From Anthonomus grandis grandis (lineage: Eukaryota > Arthropoda > Insecta > Coleoptera > Curculionidae), in NCBI RefSeq assembly GCF_022605725.1, contig NC_065551.1:27032001-27096000 (forward strand): DNA of 64,000 bases. Direction: 5' to 3'. How positions within the stretch are numbered: the first letter of the stretch is position 1; every line of letters begins with the position of its first letter. The notes beneath the pieces were generated by a model that was given only the letters and a program-made list of their open reading frames with translations, was not told the origin of the DNA and did not search any database. The translations under genes were made by a program, and so were the position numbers. Positions 23,501 to 29,102 of this stretch are shown here, in pieces.

Positions 23501-26500
23501 TTCTCAACCATTCTTGTTTTAACAAATATTGTGTCAAAGCTTGCTAATATTACACTTTATAACCTTTCTTGTACAAACATGCTTTACGTTTTATAAATGT
23601 GCTTTCCAGTAGCGGCTTATATAAGCTCTACTAAAATAATAATATTTTTAGGCTGCCATTGAAAAAGTATCTAAACAATTGCAACAACAACTCAACGACG
23701 TCCAAGGTAAACTTGACGAGACCAACCGCACCCTCAACGACTTCGATGCCGCCAAAAAGAAACTGTCCATCGAAAACTCTGACCTCCTCAGACAATTGGA
23801 AGAAGCCGAATCTCAAGTTTCCCAACTCAGCAAGATCAAGGTTTCTCTTACCACCCAGTTGGAGGACACCAAGAGGTTAGCCGACGAGGAAAGCCGCGAA
23901 CGTGCCACCCTCCTTGGCAAGTTCCGCAACTTGGAACACGACTTGGATAACATCCGCGAACAAGTCGAAGAAGAAGCCGAGGCCAAGGCTGACATCCAAC
24001 GTCAACTCAGCAAGGCCAACGCTGAAGCTCAACTGTGGCGCCAGAAATACGAATCCGAAGGTATCGCTCGTTCCGAAGAACTTGAAGAGGCCAAGAGGAA
24101 GTTGCAAGCCCGTCTCGCTGAAGCTGAAGAGACCATCGAGTCCCTCAACCAGAAGGTTGTAGCTCTCGAGAAGACCAAGCAACGTCTTGCCACCGAAGTC
24201 GAAGACTTGCAACTCGAAGTCGACCGTGCCAACGCTATCGCCAACGCTGCCGAGAAGAAACAGAAGGCCTTCGACAAGATCATTGGAGAATGGAAACTTA
24301 AGGTTGATGACTTGGCTGCTGAACTCGACGCCAGCCAGAAGGAATGCCGCAACTACTCCACCGAATTGTTCAGACTTAAGGGAGCTTATGAAGAAGGACA
24401 AGAACAATTAGAAGCCGTACGCCGCGAGAACAAGAACCTCGCTGATGAAGTTAAGGATCTCCTTGACCAAATCGGCGAAGGTGGCCGCAACATCCATGAA
24501 GTCGAGAAGGCCAGGAAGCGTTTGGAAGCCGAGAAGGACGAACTTCAAGCCGCCCTCGAGGAAGCCGAAGCCGCCCTGGAACAAGAAGAGAACAAGGTAC
24601 TCAGGAGCCAATTGGAATTGTCTCAAGTACGTCAAGAAATCGACAGACGCATCCAAGAGAAGGAAGAGGAATTCGAAAACACCAGGAAGAATCATCAACG
24701 TGCCCTCGACTCTATGCAAGCATCCCTCGAGGCCGAAGCCAAGGGTAAGGCTGAGGCTCTTCGCATGAAGAAGAAGTTGGAAGCAGACATCAACGAACTT
24801 GAAATTGCTTTGGACCACGCTAACAAGGTAATTATTTAATACTTACTCCGAGAACCTAGGATACCAATTATATTTCTTTATAGGCTAACGCCGAGGCCCA
24901 AAAGACCATCAAACGCTACCAACAACAACTCAAGGACACCCAACAAGCCCTCGAAGAGGAACAACGCGCCCGTGACGAAGCCCGCGAACAACTCGGAATC
25001 TCTGAACGTCGCGCCAACGCCCTCCAGAACGAATTGGAAGAATCTCGCACCCTTTTGGAACAGGCCGACCGTGCCCGTCGCCAAGCCGAACAAGAATTGG
25101 GAGATGCTCACGAACAACTCAACGACCTCGCCGCACAAAACGCTTCCATGTCCGCTGCCAAGAGGAAATTGGAGACTGAACTCCAGACATTGCATTCCGA
25201 TCTTGACGAGCTCTTGAACGAAGCCAAGAACTCCGAAGAGAAAGCCAAGAAGGCCATGGTCGACGCTGCTCGCCTCGCTGACGAGCTCCGCGCCGAACAA
25301 GACCACGCACAAACTCAAGAGAAACTCCGCAAGGCCCTCGAAACCCAAATCAAGGACTTGCAAGTACGTCTCGACGAAGCCGAAGCTAACGCACTCAAGG
25401 GAGGTAAGAAGGCCATCGCCAAGCTGGAACAGAGAGTAAGGGAACTCGAGAACGAATTGGACGGCGAACAGAGGAGACACGCCGATGCCCAGAAGAACCT
25501 CAGGAAGTCCGAACGTCGCATTAAGGAATTGAGCTTCCAAGCCGAAGAAGACAGGAAGAACCACGAACGTATGCAAGACTTGGTCGACAAACTGCAACAG
25601 AAGATCAAGACCTACAAGAGGCAGATCGAGGAGGCCGAAGAAATTGCCGCCCTTAACTTGGCCAAATTCCGCAAGGCCCAACAGGAATTGGAAGAAGCCG
25701 AAGAACGCGCCGACCTTGCCGAACAAGCCATCGCCAAATTCCGTGCGAAGGGACGTGCTGGATCCAGCGCCAGAGGACAGAGCCCCGCGGTAAGTTGACG
25801 AACTTGGTGAATAACGTTTAATATTGTAAAATATATACTTACTCTTAAACATTCCAGGCGTAAAAGGCTACGTTACACTATAATCATGTCCGAAGAACCT
25901 AAAAAAAAGCGTGCATTAATTTGTTGTCATTAAATTAGACTTATTATTGCTATTACTGATCTATTTTTTAAAAGAATGCGGTCTGTTCAAAGTTACTGCA
26001 TTATAGAAGAATAACTTATGTCCAGAGGGTATATATTATAAAATTTTCAATGTACATATTTTTTTAATGCACGCTTTCATTTAGCTTACTATTAGATCAG
26101 TACTTAATGGGGTTGACAAGAAATAATTTAAAAAAATAATTTTTAGAAATTATTTCCTGACTTGCTTTTTTATGAGAATTTGTAACTTTTGATATTAAAC
26201 CTTTTTTTATAATAATTTGATATAAAGCTCGTTGAATCATCTTGAAATATCATCTTCTATTGTTTTTTCTCTGGGATTACTCAATTTTTGTTCAATTTTA
26301 GTTTAGAATTTCATAAACATCCTAAAATGATTATCCACATTTTTATACTATACATTGACAAACTAATATAATAATTACTAAAAATCCTAGCATAGTAAAT
26401 TCGAAATTAATACAACGACTATATAATTTTGCAGTTGAAATTGACTATTTTCTTCACGATGTCTAAAGCGATAATTAATTTCCTTAGTTAAATCCACGTA

Positions 26501-27112
26501 TTAGCAATTTTGTGACATAGAGCCCTTAATAATGCTATCAATTCTACAGAGCATTTGCTCTATATTATTTTTATTTTCAATCTTTAACGTGGCCAAAATT
26601 AAACTTTAAGAACAAATCCACTTAAAAACACAACCTTCACCAAGCAATAATTAGCTCTCATTTAATTTTTTTTCCATAACTTAAGCCGCAAGCAAACAAA
26701 CCACGCTTACCAGCAATGTTAATGGAATAGAGTGACACCAGATAAGTGTAAGTGAGAGTGAGAGCTTACCCTCTCCGTTAGCCCTTAGGGAGTGCAACTT
26801 TCTCATAACTTGTCTGGGTCTTTTTTTTTTGTAAAACGTAGTGTCATTTTTATGTATAGGCTTTTTGTACAAAAATCAGAAATTATTTCTGAAATGAATG
26901 TTAATAGTGGTTTTCGATTGTTTAGTCCACTTTAGTGTAGTTTTGCTTATAGTCCATTATGATGAACATTTAAAAGGACTATTGTTTATCTTTTTAATTA
27001 TTCCTAGTACTAATTTTTTTTAAATTTTTAGCCAAGACAGCGCCCACAAATGGGAGATGGTGGTCTATTCCCACCAAGGTTTGACCTAGCTCCCGAAGCT
27101 GGTGATTACTAA
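5300..27112 (+). CDS. Mhc: Muscle myosin heavy chain (class II), whole gene with mutually exclusive exons
   Basis: Motor and rod of the sarcomeric thick filament: an actin-activated ATPase that drives muscle contraction. Coding exons, with alternatives in brackets: 5300-5503; [3a/3b]; 7056-7212; 7859-7886; 8349-8547; 8613-8676; 8731-8829; [7a-7e]; 11739-11876; 11944-12213; [9a-9f]; 15387-15566; 15625-15772; [two loop-2 exons]; 16845-17050; [three converter exons]; 19217-19480; 21137-21346; 21946-22534; 22591-22888; [15a/15b]; 23652-24827; 24884-25789; then either 25858-25863 or 27032-27112. Phases agree throughout. One exon per cluster gives 1961 codons with the long tail or 1936 with the short one, which matches Drosophila Mhc (about 1,960 residues). 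The P-loop GESGAGKT falls at residues 179-186. The alternatives alter the N-terminal region, ATP-site lip, relay, loop 2, converter, S2 hinge and tail tip. The rod exons are rich in G/C-ending codons, unlike the surrounding DNA. Introns not listed separately are AT-rich with nothing recognised. Confidence 0.95.
6151..6294 (+). CDS. Mhc: Mhc alternative exon 3a (N-terminal region)
   Basis: 48 codons, phase 0 on both sides, beginning EKSIRKEHVHQVNPPKYEKV and ending with the conserved RYYAKLIY. Acceptor AATTTAG, donor TAC|GTAAGT. It is an alternative to the exon at 6346. The two differ mainly in the first dozen residues and at VEDMAD/AEDMSN. In Drosophila the matching pair 3a/3b changes the region between the SH3-like domain and the motor core and tunes actin sliding speed. 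Residues 69-116. Confidence 0.93.
6346..6489 (+). CDS. Mhc: Mhc alternative exon 3b (N-terminal region)
   Basis: 48 codons, phase 0, beginning EKNFKKEQVTQVNPPKYEKA, then EDMSNLTYLN and RYYAKLIY. Acceptor AAATAG, donor TAC|GTAAGT. Only 51 nt separate it from the end of exon 3a. Joining both would keep frame, so exclusivity must come from splicing control or from the short spacing. Confidence 0.94.
6500..7005. repeat. Mhc: Minisatellite, about 134 bp period, in the intron after Mhc exon 3b
   Basis: Three good units and one degenerate unit are arranged head to tail. The landmark TGTTAACC occurs at 6637, 6772 and 6905 (steps of 135 and 133), each followed by a 'cttggcgataccggcattacaccga'-like block and an 'acaaatcggc' block. 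The first, degraded unit starts near 6500. The repeat fills most of the intron between exons 3b and 4 and opens a spurious 131-codon frame at 6515-6910. Confidence 0.8.
7056..7212 (+). CDS. Mhc: Mhc constitutive exon 4 (motor domain)
   Basis: Begins TYSGLFCVAINPYKRFPVYT, the near-universal class II myosin 'TYSGLFCV..NPYK' block, followed by KLYRGKRRNEVPPHIFAISD. Phase 0 in, phase 1 out (ACC A|GTAAGT). This is the adenine-binding part of the nucleotide pocket (the NPYK block). Confidence 0.95.
7859..7886 (+). CDS. Mhc: Mhc 28-nt micro-exon (N-H-E-N-Q-S-M-L-I-T)
   Basis: It supplies the residues between MLT and the P-loop: with its neighbours it reads TNHENQSMLIT|GESG. The acceptor TTTCTAG ends at 7858 and the donor is AC|GTAAGT at 7887. 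Phases 1 and 2 match both flanking exons exactly. It is easily missed because it encodes only about nine residues. Confidence 0.93.
8349..8547 (+). CDS. Mhc: Mhc exon with P-loop and switch I approach
   Basis: Starts with the Walker A P-loop GESGAGKTENTKKVIAYFAT (K185 binds ATP phosphate). It continues through the surface-loop segment KKPSEEQQKKGTLEDQ (loop 1) to the pre-switch-I block ending NAKTVRNDNSSRF. The donor is TTC|GTAAGT. The NDNSSRF asparagine and serines contact ATP and Mg in known myosins. Confidence 0.96.
8613..8676 (+). CDS. Mhc: Mhc motor exon (GKFIRIHFG)
   Basis: Encodes GKFIRIHFGPTGKLAGADIE plus one split codon. This follows NDNSSRF in all muscle myosins. Phase 0 in, phase 1 out. 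The introns on both sides are short (65 and 54 nt). Confidence 0.95.
8731..8829 (+). CDS. Mhc: Mhc motor exon (YLLEKARV..SYHIFYQI)
   Basis: Encodes YLLEKARVISQQSLERSYHI and FYQIMSGSVPGVK, conserved motor core after switch I. It ends in phase 1 with G, so the first residue of the following alternative exon 7 depends on the choice made: E (7a, 7d), D (7b, 7c) or A (7e). Confidence 0.95.
8903..9006 (+). CDS. Mhc: Mhc alternative exon 7a
   Basis: 104 nt, phase 1 to 0. Encodes (E)MCLLSNDIKDYYYVAQG, then IPNVDDGEECLLTD. Acceptor TATCTAG, donor GAT|GTAAGT. Exon 7 lies at the lip of the nucleotide pocket. In Drosophila its variants affect ADP release and ATPase rate. It is the only copy reading ECLLTD rather than E(C/F)-R/T-LTD. 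Confidence 0.92.
9714..9817 (+). CDS. Mhc: Mhc alternative exon 7b
   Basis: 104 nt, (D)MCLLSNNIMDYNFVAQG and ending EECRLTD. Acceptor TTTTTAG, donor GAT|GTAAGC. It is closely related to 7c and less so to 7d. The 700 nt between 7a and 7b contain no other exon-like sequence. Confidence 0.92.
10039..10142 (+). CDS. Mhc: Mhc alternative exon 7c
   Basis: 104 nt, (D)MCLLSANVNDYHYVAQG and ending EECRLTD. Acceptor TCTGTAG, donor GAT|GTAAGA. It is nearest to 7b in the second half, where they are identical over GKTTIPNVDDGEECRLTD, consistent with a fairly recent duplication. Confidence 0.92.
10523..10626 (+). CDS. Mhc: Mhc alternative exon 7d
   Basis: 104 nt, (E)ICLLSNNILDYNFVSQG, then IPSVDDGEEFRLTD. 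Acceptor CTTCTAG, donor GAT|GTAAGT. It has EEF rather than EEC and VSQG rather than VAQG, features shared with 7e and with Drosophila exon 7 forms. Confidence 0.92.
10824..10927 (+). CDS. Mhc: Mhc alternative exon 7e
   Basis: 104 nt, (A)ICNLSDNIYDYHNVSQG and ending EEFTLTD. Acceptor TACCAG, donor GAT|GTAAGT. The most divergent start of the five: A-I-C-N instead of D/E-M-C-L. It is the fifth member, whereas Drosophila has four exon 7 variants. Confidence 0.92.
11739..11876 (+). CDS. Mhc: Mhc motor exon (AFDILGFTQEEK)
   Basis: 46 codons, phase 0 on both sides: EAFDILGFTQEEKDNIYKIT, then AAVMHMGTMKFKQRGREEQA. Follows every exon 7 variant. Acceptor ATATAG, donor GAA|GTAAGT. A 67-nt intron separates it from the next exon. 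Confidence 0.95.
11944..12213 (+). CDS. Mhc: Mhc motor exon with switch II (DIAGFEIF)
   Basis: 90 codons. Contains KPRIKVGNEFVTQGRNV, DRLFKFLVKKCNETLDT and the switch II block GVLDIAGFEIFD at the 3' end, which couples ATP hydrolysis to lever movement. Donor GAC|GTAAGT. It is followed directly by the relay exon cluster. Confidence 0.95.
12471..12641 (+). CDS. Mhc: Mhc alternative exon 9a (relay)
   Basis: 57 codons, phase 0: YNGFEQLCINFTNEKLQQFF, then EEYTREGITWQFIDFGMDLA. Acceptor AAATCAG, donor AAG|GTTAGC. This is the relay helix and loop (residues 470-526), which passes movement from switch II to the converter. Variant positions are concentrated in the relay loop (T-REGITWQ). Confidence 0.94.
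12754..12924 (+). CDS. Mhc: Mhc alternative exon 9b (relay)
   Basis: 57 codons: YNGFEQLCINF..., relay loop EEYKTEGIDWVFIDFGMDLA. Acceptor TTCAACAG, donor AAG|GTAGAG. It differs from 9c only at the first residue (Y versus F), though the nucleotide sequences differ at many third positions. Confidence 0.94.
13046..13216 (+). CDS. Mhc: Mhc alternative exon 9c (relay)
   Basis: 57 codons: FNGFEQLCINF..., loop EEYKTEGIDWVFIDFGMDLA. Acceptor AATGTAG, donor AAG|GTAATT. The protein is the same as 9b except for residue 1. This suggests recent duplication, or selection keeping the same product under different splicing control. Confidence 0.94.
13479..13649 (+). CDS. Mhc: Mhc alternative exon 9d (relay)
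   Basis: 57 codons: FNSFEQLCINF..., loop EEYKSEGIEWTFIDFGMDLA. Acceptor CCCCTTAG, donor AAG|GTAACT. It shares FNSFE with 9e. The body of the helix is unchanged. Confidence 0.94.
13908..14078 (+). CDS. Mhc: Mhc alternative exon 9e (relay)
   Basis: 57 codons: FNSFEQLCINF..., loop EEYQREGIEWAFIDFGMDLA. Acceptor TGTATAG, donor AAG|GTAGAA. Paired by sequence with 9d. Confidence 0.94.
14580..14750 (+). CDS. Mhc: Mhc alternative exon 9f (relay), most divergent
   Basis: 57 codons: YNGFNQLCINYSNEKLQQFY, loop EQYKIEGVPWRFIDFGLDLQ, then PCIDLIEK. Acceptor TTTTCAG, donor AAG|GTACCA. It is the only copy with N-Q-L, Y-S-N, F-Y-N and DLQPCIDLIEK. These are the features that set apart one class of relay exon in other arthropods, so this is probably an old lineage rather than a new duplicate. 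Confidence 0.94.
15387..15566 (+). CDS. Mhc: Mhc motor exon (lower 50K domain)
   Basis: 60 codons: PMGILSILEEESMFPKATDA, then KLNTNHLGKSPNYQKPKPPK and AHFTLGHYAGN. Acceptor ATGTAG, donor AAT|GTACGT. An actin-binding, strut-proximal part of the motor. It follows every exon 9 variant in phase 0. Confidence 0.95.
15625..15772 (+). CDS. Mhc: Mhc motor exon up to loop 2
   Basis: Encodes VPYNITGWLEKNKDPLNDTV, then VDLFKKGTNKLLCEIFADHP and GQSGAPADK, plus a split G. It ends in phase 1 exactly where loop 2 begins, so the next residues come from one of two alternative exons. Confidence 0.94.
15915..15967 (+). CDS. Mhc: Mhc alternative loop-2 exon, form 1
   Basis: 53 nt, phase 1 to 0, (G)AKRTKGSAFQTVSAMYR. 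Acceptor TTATTAG, donor AGG|GTAAAT. It encodes the positively charged, flexible actin-binding loop 2 and its C-terminal anchor. It is interchangeable in phase with the exon at 16216. It resembles the loop 2 of one group of arthropod muscle myosins (FQTVSA-type). Confidence 0.85.
16216..16268 (+). CDS. Mhc: Mhc alternative loop-2 exon, form 2
   Basis: 53 nt, (G)ARGKKGGGFATVSSAYK. Acceptor GTTATAG, donor AAG|GTACGT. The glycine-rich GKKGGGFATVSSAY form is the usual insect loop 2. Same length and phase as the exon at 15915. Including both would add 106 nt and break frame, so the two must be mutually exclusive. Confidence 0.9.
16845..17050 (+). CDS. Mhc: Mhc motor exon (SH helices)
   Basis: Begins EQLNNLMSTLRATQPHFVRC, then [40 protein letters not shown] and MVYPDFKLR (split). 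Contains the reactive-thiol (SH1/SH2) helix block. Phase 0 in, phase 2 out (CTT CG|GTAAGT), leading into the converter cluster. Confidence 0.95.
17360..17477 (+). CDS. Mhc: Mhc alternative exon 11a (converter), GC donor
   Basis: 118 nt, (R)YMILAPATMAAEKEAKEAAR, then KCLEEIGLDADSYRVGHTK. The acceptor is CGATATAG. The only donor that keeps the same codon boundary as the other two converter exons is AAG|GCAAGA, a GC-AG type site. The converter links motor to lever arm, and its variants set kinetics and flight or body-muscle properties in Drosophila. Residues 722-761. Confidence 0.88.
17627..17744 (+). CDS. Mhc: Mhc alternative exon 11b (converter)
   Basis: 118 nt, (R)YKILNPAGAAKETDPKKCAD, then VILSATSLDPELYRLGHTK. 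Acceptor CCTATAG, weak donor AAG|GTCTTG. The RYKILNP start is the most common form among muscle myosins. Confidence 0.92.
18069..18186 (+). CDS. Mhc: Mhc alternative exon 11c (converter)
   Basis: 118 nt, (R)YKILAASLIKDTMTPEKAAE, then IILDQVNLDKEQYRMGKTK. Acceptor AAATCAG, donor AAG|GTATAT. The GKTKV ending is an alternative to GHTKV. I found no further converter exon in the kilobase before the next constant exon (Drosophila has five variants). Confidence 0.92.
19217..19480 (+). CDS. Mhc: Mhc exon: end of motor, IQ region and start of S2
   Basis: 88 codons: VFFRAGVLGQMEELRDERLS, then the light-chain-binding helix (MQSWVRGYLSRKEFKKL), the head-rod junction block KLRTWPWYKLWQKVRPLLNV and TRIEDEIA. 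Phase 0 on both sides, donor GCC|GTAAGT. The intron that follows holds the MRP start. Confidence 0.95.
20600..20797 (+). promoter_or_regulatory. Mhc: Putative internal promoter and 5'UTR for myosin rod protein
   Basis: In Drosophila, MRP transcripts start from a promoter inside the matching Mhc intron. Here the 200 nt before the MRP start codon are less AT-rich than the rest of the intron and contain an initiator match, TCAGTC, at 20710-20715. No clear TATA box lies 25-35 nt upstream of it. The TATATAAA at about 20782 is too close to the ATG (20798) to act as its TATA box. The position is an inference from gene layout. Confidence 0.35.
20798..27112 (+). CDS. Mhc: Myosin rod protein (MRP), headless isoform from the Mhc gene
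   Basis: The ATG at 20798 opens 113 unique codons (20798-21136) that run without a break into the rod exon at 21137. After that the exons are those of Mhc: 21137-21346, 21946-22534, 22591-22888, exon 15a or 15b, 23652-24827, 24884-25789 and either tail. The product would be about 1,200 (short tail) or 1,225 residues (long tail). The unique part starts MASVAVNEKTLPDNVPESKE and is rich in K, P and E, with KEPK/PEP repeats (about residues 15-75), then a helical stretch with EIDPRIVALERQILEKD leading into the coiled coil. In Drosophila the MRP unique head is 77 residues and the protein joins thick filaments without motor activity. The ATG lies 17 nt after an upstream in-frame region that lacks a stop, so a longer N-terminus is possible, but this start matches the MRP layout. 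Confidence 0.8.
21137..21346 (+). CDS. Mhc: Mhc/MRP first shared rod exon
   Basis: 70 codons, KLEEKAAKAQEAFEREAKAK through QAQKNDLESQLQ. Heptad-type coiled coil at the start of S2. The acceptor CTTACAG used by Mhc (ending at 21136) is itself read as coding sequence (S-C-L-Q) in MRP. Donor CAG|GTAATT. Confidence 0.93.
21946..22534 (+). CDS. Mhc: Mhc/MRP S2 coiled-coil exon
   Basis: 196 codons plus one base. ETQDRLTQEEDARNQLMQQK at the start, continuous heptads without proline, ending KELQARIE(E). Phase 0 in, phase 1 out. G/C-ending codons are heavily favoured, which creates long open frames on the opposite strand. Confidence 0.95.
22591..22888 (+). CDS. Mhc: Mhc/MRP S2 exon before the hinge
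   Basis: ELEEEVEAERQARAKAEKQR through GEQIDQLNKLKAK. Acceptor TTCTCAG after a 56-nt intron; phase 1 in, phase 2 out. The donor GCC AA|GTAAGT leads to either hinge exon, both of which start with G to complete AAG. Confidence 0.95.
23034..23112 (+). CDS. Mhc: Mhc alternative exon 15a (S2 hinge)
   Basis: 79 nt, 26 residues plus the split codon: AERDRASIYQELQQTRGAVD, then QVGREK. Acceptor AATTTAG, donor AAG|GTACCA. Residues about 1215-1241. In Drosophila the two hinge exons change the flexibility of the S2/LMM junction. Confidence 0.92.
23321..23399 (+). CDS. Mhc: Mhc alternative exon 15b (S2 hinge)
   Basis: 79 nt: AEKEKAQYFGELNDLRASVD, then HLANEK. Acceptor CCTTCAG, donor AAG|GTACTG. Same length and phase as 15a. 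The LNDLRA.VDH form is closest to the common insect hinge sequence. Confidence 0.93.
23652..24827 (+). CDS. Mhc: Mhc/MRP light meromyosin exon (392 codons)
   Basis: The longest exon of the gene. AAIEKVSKQLQQQLNDVQGK through EINELEIALDHANK-type LMM sequence (here DINELEIALDHANK). Uninterrupted coiled coil with the charge repeat used for filament packing. Phase 0 on both sides. Confidence 0.96.
24884..25789 (+). CDS. Mhc: Mhc/MRP last common rod exon (302 codons)
   Basis: ANAEAQKTIKRYQQQLKDTQ through EQAIAKFRAKGRAGSSARGQ-SPA. Ends with the short non-helical linker of the tail. Donor GCG|GTAAGT. The next exon is either the single-codon exon at 25858 or the longer exon at 27032. Confidence 0.96.
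25858..25863 (+). CDS. Mhc: Mhc alternative exon 18: one codon then stop
   Basis: The acceptor ATTCCAG ends at 25857. The exon reads GCG TAA, adding a single alanine and a stop (25861-25863), followed by 3'UTR. Drosophila exon 18 likewise adds one residue before the stop, so this short exon is expected. An ATTAAA poly(A) signal variant lies at 25929-25934. Confidence 0.85.
   Translation, partial: A
25864..27031 (+). other. Mhc: 3'UTR of short-tail transcript and intron before exon 19
   Basis: AT-rich, 1.17 kb, no coding capacity seen. It holds the end of the short-tail transcript, with an ATTAAA at 25929 and other AT-rich candidates. Confidence 0.5.
27032..27112 (+). CDS. Mhc: Mhc alternative exon 19: long tailpiece
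   Basis: 26 codons, PRQRPQMGDGGLFPPRFDLA then PEAGDY, stop TAA at 27110-27112. Acceptor TTTTTAG. The FPPRFDLAPE block is the conserved tailpiece of insect Mhc. The tail choice affects filament assembly and is developmentally regulated in Drosophila. Confidence 0.93.
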   Translation, partial: PRQRPQMGDGGLFPPRFDLAPEAGDY

Positions 27113-27512
27113 AACTAGTGCGCGCTGTGTTATTTTTTTAAGCGAAAAAAAATGAACTATTTAATACGCGGCCATCCCATCGGGCCGCGTGAGTGTAATT
27201 TATATTATATTATAATTAATTTTTAATTGTTACTTACAATTATTTTTTATTTCTTTATTTTAGTTTCGTTCGTCTTTTTTTTTCAATTTAAAAAAGTATG
27301 ATTCCGTTGTTTCATTAAATAGATGTTTTTATACGAGAGAAAGCGGAGAATGGAGGCGATTAAGAGACACGTATTTTCCATCCGAGCAGCCTTTAGTCTC
27401 CGGGTTCTCGAAAAAATGACAAATGAAATGAAATCCAAATGTATTTTGTAAAAAGTCCAGGTTATAATAACTTTTATGTATGTGTGGATATGTTGTATGA
27501 TATAAGGCACCA

Positions 27513-27518
27513 AATAAA
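27513..27518 (+). terminator. Mhc: AATAAA poly(A) signal for long-tail Mhc
   Basis: A canonical AATAAA about 400 nt after the stop at 27112, followed by T-rich and GT-rich sequence. A good candidate for the Mhc transcript end. Confidence 0.6.
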
Positions 27519-27739
27519 CAAGTTATATCGTTCTTTTAGTTAGTCTTTTGTTTTATTTATTGTTTGTTATTGCATACATCTTTAGACTGTTTTACGTTTA
27601 CGTTGTTGCATTATTGAGGCAAAAGTGAACATTCTTTTTGTTTGCTTATATATACATTTTATTAATGTATTATAGTTTTTGTGAATTTTTTTTGTTGTTC
27701 ATTGTTCATCTATTGTAAAATAAATCATACATATTTAAT

Positions 27740-28760
27740 AAATAACAGCTTTTATTTTCCCATTCACCTTATGCATGAATTGTGATTTTACTATACTCTT
27801 ATTGGGATACTGGAACCTGCATGTGTCTGTTTGTTCTGGCTTGTGGTTTCCTAAACTTTCAAACCTAAGCCTAAAACGTCCGCTTTTCCAGTCTTTATTT
27901 CCATGGTGGCCTGCATATCTATAAAGCCATGCTACGGTTAGTTTATATAACATGGCTATACTCTCCAGAACACAAAAACTGTTTTTTATTAGAATATTTC
28001 TCTCTTGGAAATGTATGCCACAGTGTTGAATAGTGGCAAAGTCTGTCTAGAATACTGTGGCATCATTATCCGAAACTCATGGCAATTTTTATTTTTGGCC
28101 CTCCCCTAAACCTTGGTTGGTCATAGGGTCCTGTGTACCATAGTAAGTCTTCTTTTATTGAAGGGCCATCCTACCATTTCTGCTTGTCTTTAATGTTGAC
28201 AGAAACGGTCCTGTTGAAATATAATCGAAGAATTATCTTGGTAGTAGATATAGCAGCTCTCCCTCGTTAATGCATGGATAAAGGTTCTCATGGCTCCGGT
28301 GATACAAAAATCTAGTAGCATTAATTTGCACTTCCTATAATTGCTGATTCCCCACGTAATTGAACCATATGACAACATCAGTCTTAGTATCATTTTGCCC
28401 ATGTTTGGGCCTTGTTGAAATATCGCTCCCAGGTTATTTTTTAGTCGAAAATGACTTCTCCAACTTGTTTCCAGAATATCATTGCTGTTTCTTTTAATTT
28501 TGGTCCTTAAAGTCCTTCCAGGACTATTTTAATAAAAGGAATAATTGTGGTTTGAAACGGATTTACTGACAAGCCTTCATGACCACTTGTCAAATATGTG
28601 CAGTGCATTCTATTTTCTTTTGGAACTGGTTCATGCATTTGGTCGTGTCGTCTCCGAAACCCAAACAGCTTTTGATTTTTCATTCTTATTTGTAATTCAT
28701 CTAATCAATTTAAAATGACACACTTTGAGCAGAGCTGATTGACGGTTTTCTAGTAAAAAT
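27740..28760 (-). mobile_element. LINE (R1/LOA/I-like) 3' fragment with RNase H remnant, degenerate
   Basis: On the minus strand, several frames carry pieces of a LINE second ORF. In order they are: a stretch like the 'LEG..GPKL' region before the RT C-terminus (about 28500-28600), LMLSYGSITWGISNYRK and CITGAMRTFIHAL (28190-28402), then VAWLYRYAGHHGNKDW (27735-27953). The last resembles the RNase H motif VAW.PGHAG..GNE. There are many stops and frameshifts. 5' truncated and dead. Confidence 0.65.
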
Positions 28761-28997
28761 TAAAACAATTTATTCTTAGCTTTGCAGACCTGGTCATATA
28801 TAGTAATCGGAGGCAAATGCACGTTGAAGGAAATATTTTTTTATTTAGCATTTTGTTCTTATAACTAAATGTAGATCTTTTAACTAAAACTAGATCAATT
28901 TGAGGCCTGTTTTTACATTTTCAAGCAAACTATTAAATAAACAAAGTCTACCATAAACTACAGTTTTTTGTAGTCCGAACCGACAAAAAACTCAAGA

Positions 28998-29102
28998 ACT
29001 CTTGAGTTTTTATCTTCTCCCGAAGATGCTAACATCGTTAGTGAAATACGTGTCGAGAGTAAAAATAGAGTTTTGGTTAGTGGTAAAACTGTTTCGTAAT
29101 TT
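28998..29102 (+). repeat. Dispersed repeat copy A with hammerhead-like fold
   Basis: About 105 bp, roughly 85-90% alike to 53818-53927. It contains CTCCCGAAGATGCTAAC-ATC-GTTAGTGAAATACGTGTCGAG. A CTAAC/GTTAG hairpin is followed by GAAA and then GTGTC, and CTC before the core can pair with GAG after it. This is the arrangement of a type of hammerhead ribozyme core carried by some retroelements, but the core has C where the ribozyme needs U. See findings. Confidence 0.5.

Noticed and set aside
24878..25852. 324-codon open frame on the minus strand
   Set aside because: Lies antisense to the Mhc LMM exon; low-complexity L/F/G/V-rich translation caused by the coiled-coil codon pattern. Similar antisense frames at 21910-22428, 23877-24407 and 24408-24818 are rejected for the same reason.
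5300..27112. Several tandem gene copies instead of alternative exons
   Set aside because: Repeated units match single Mhc exons only; constant exons occur once and phases force one choice per cluster.
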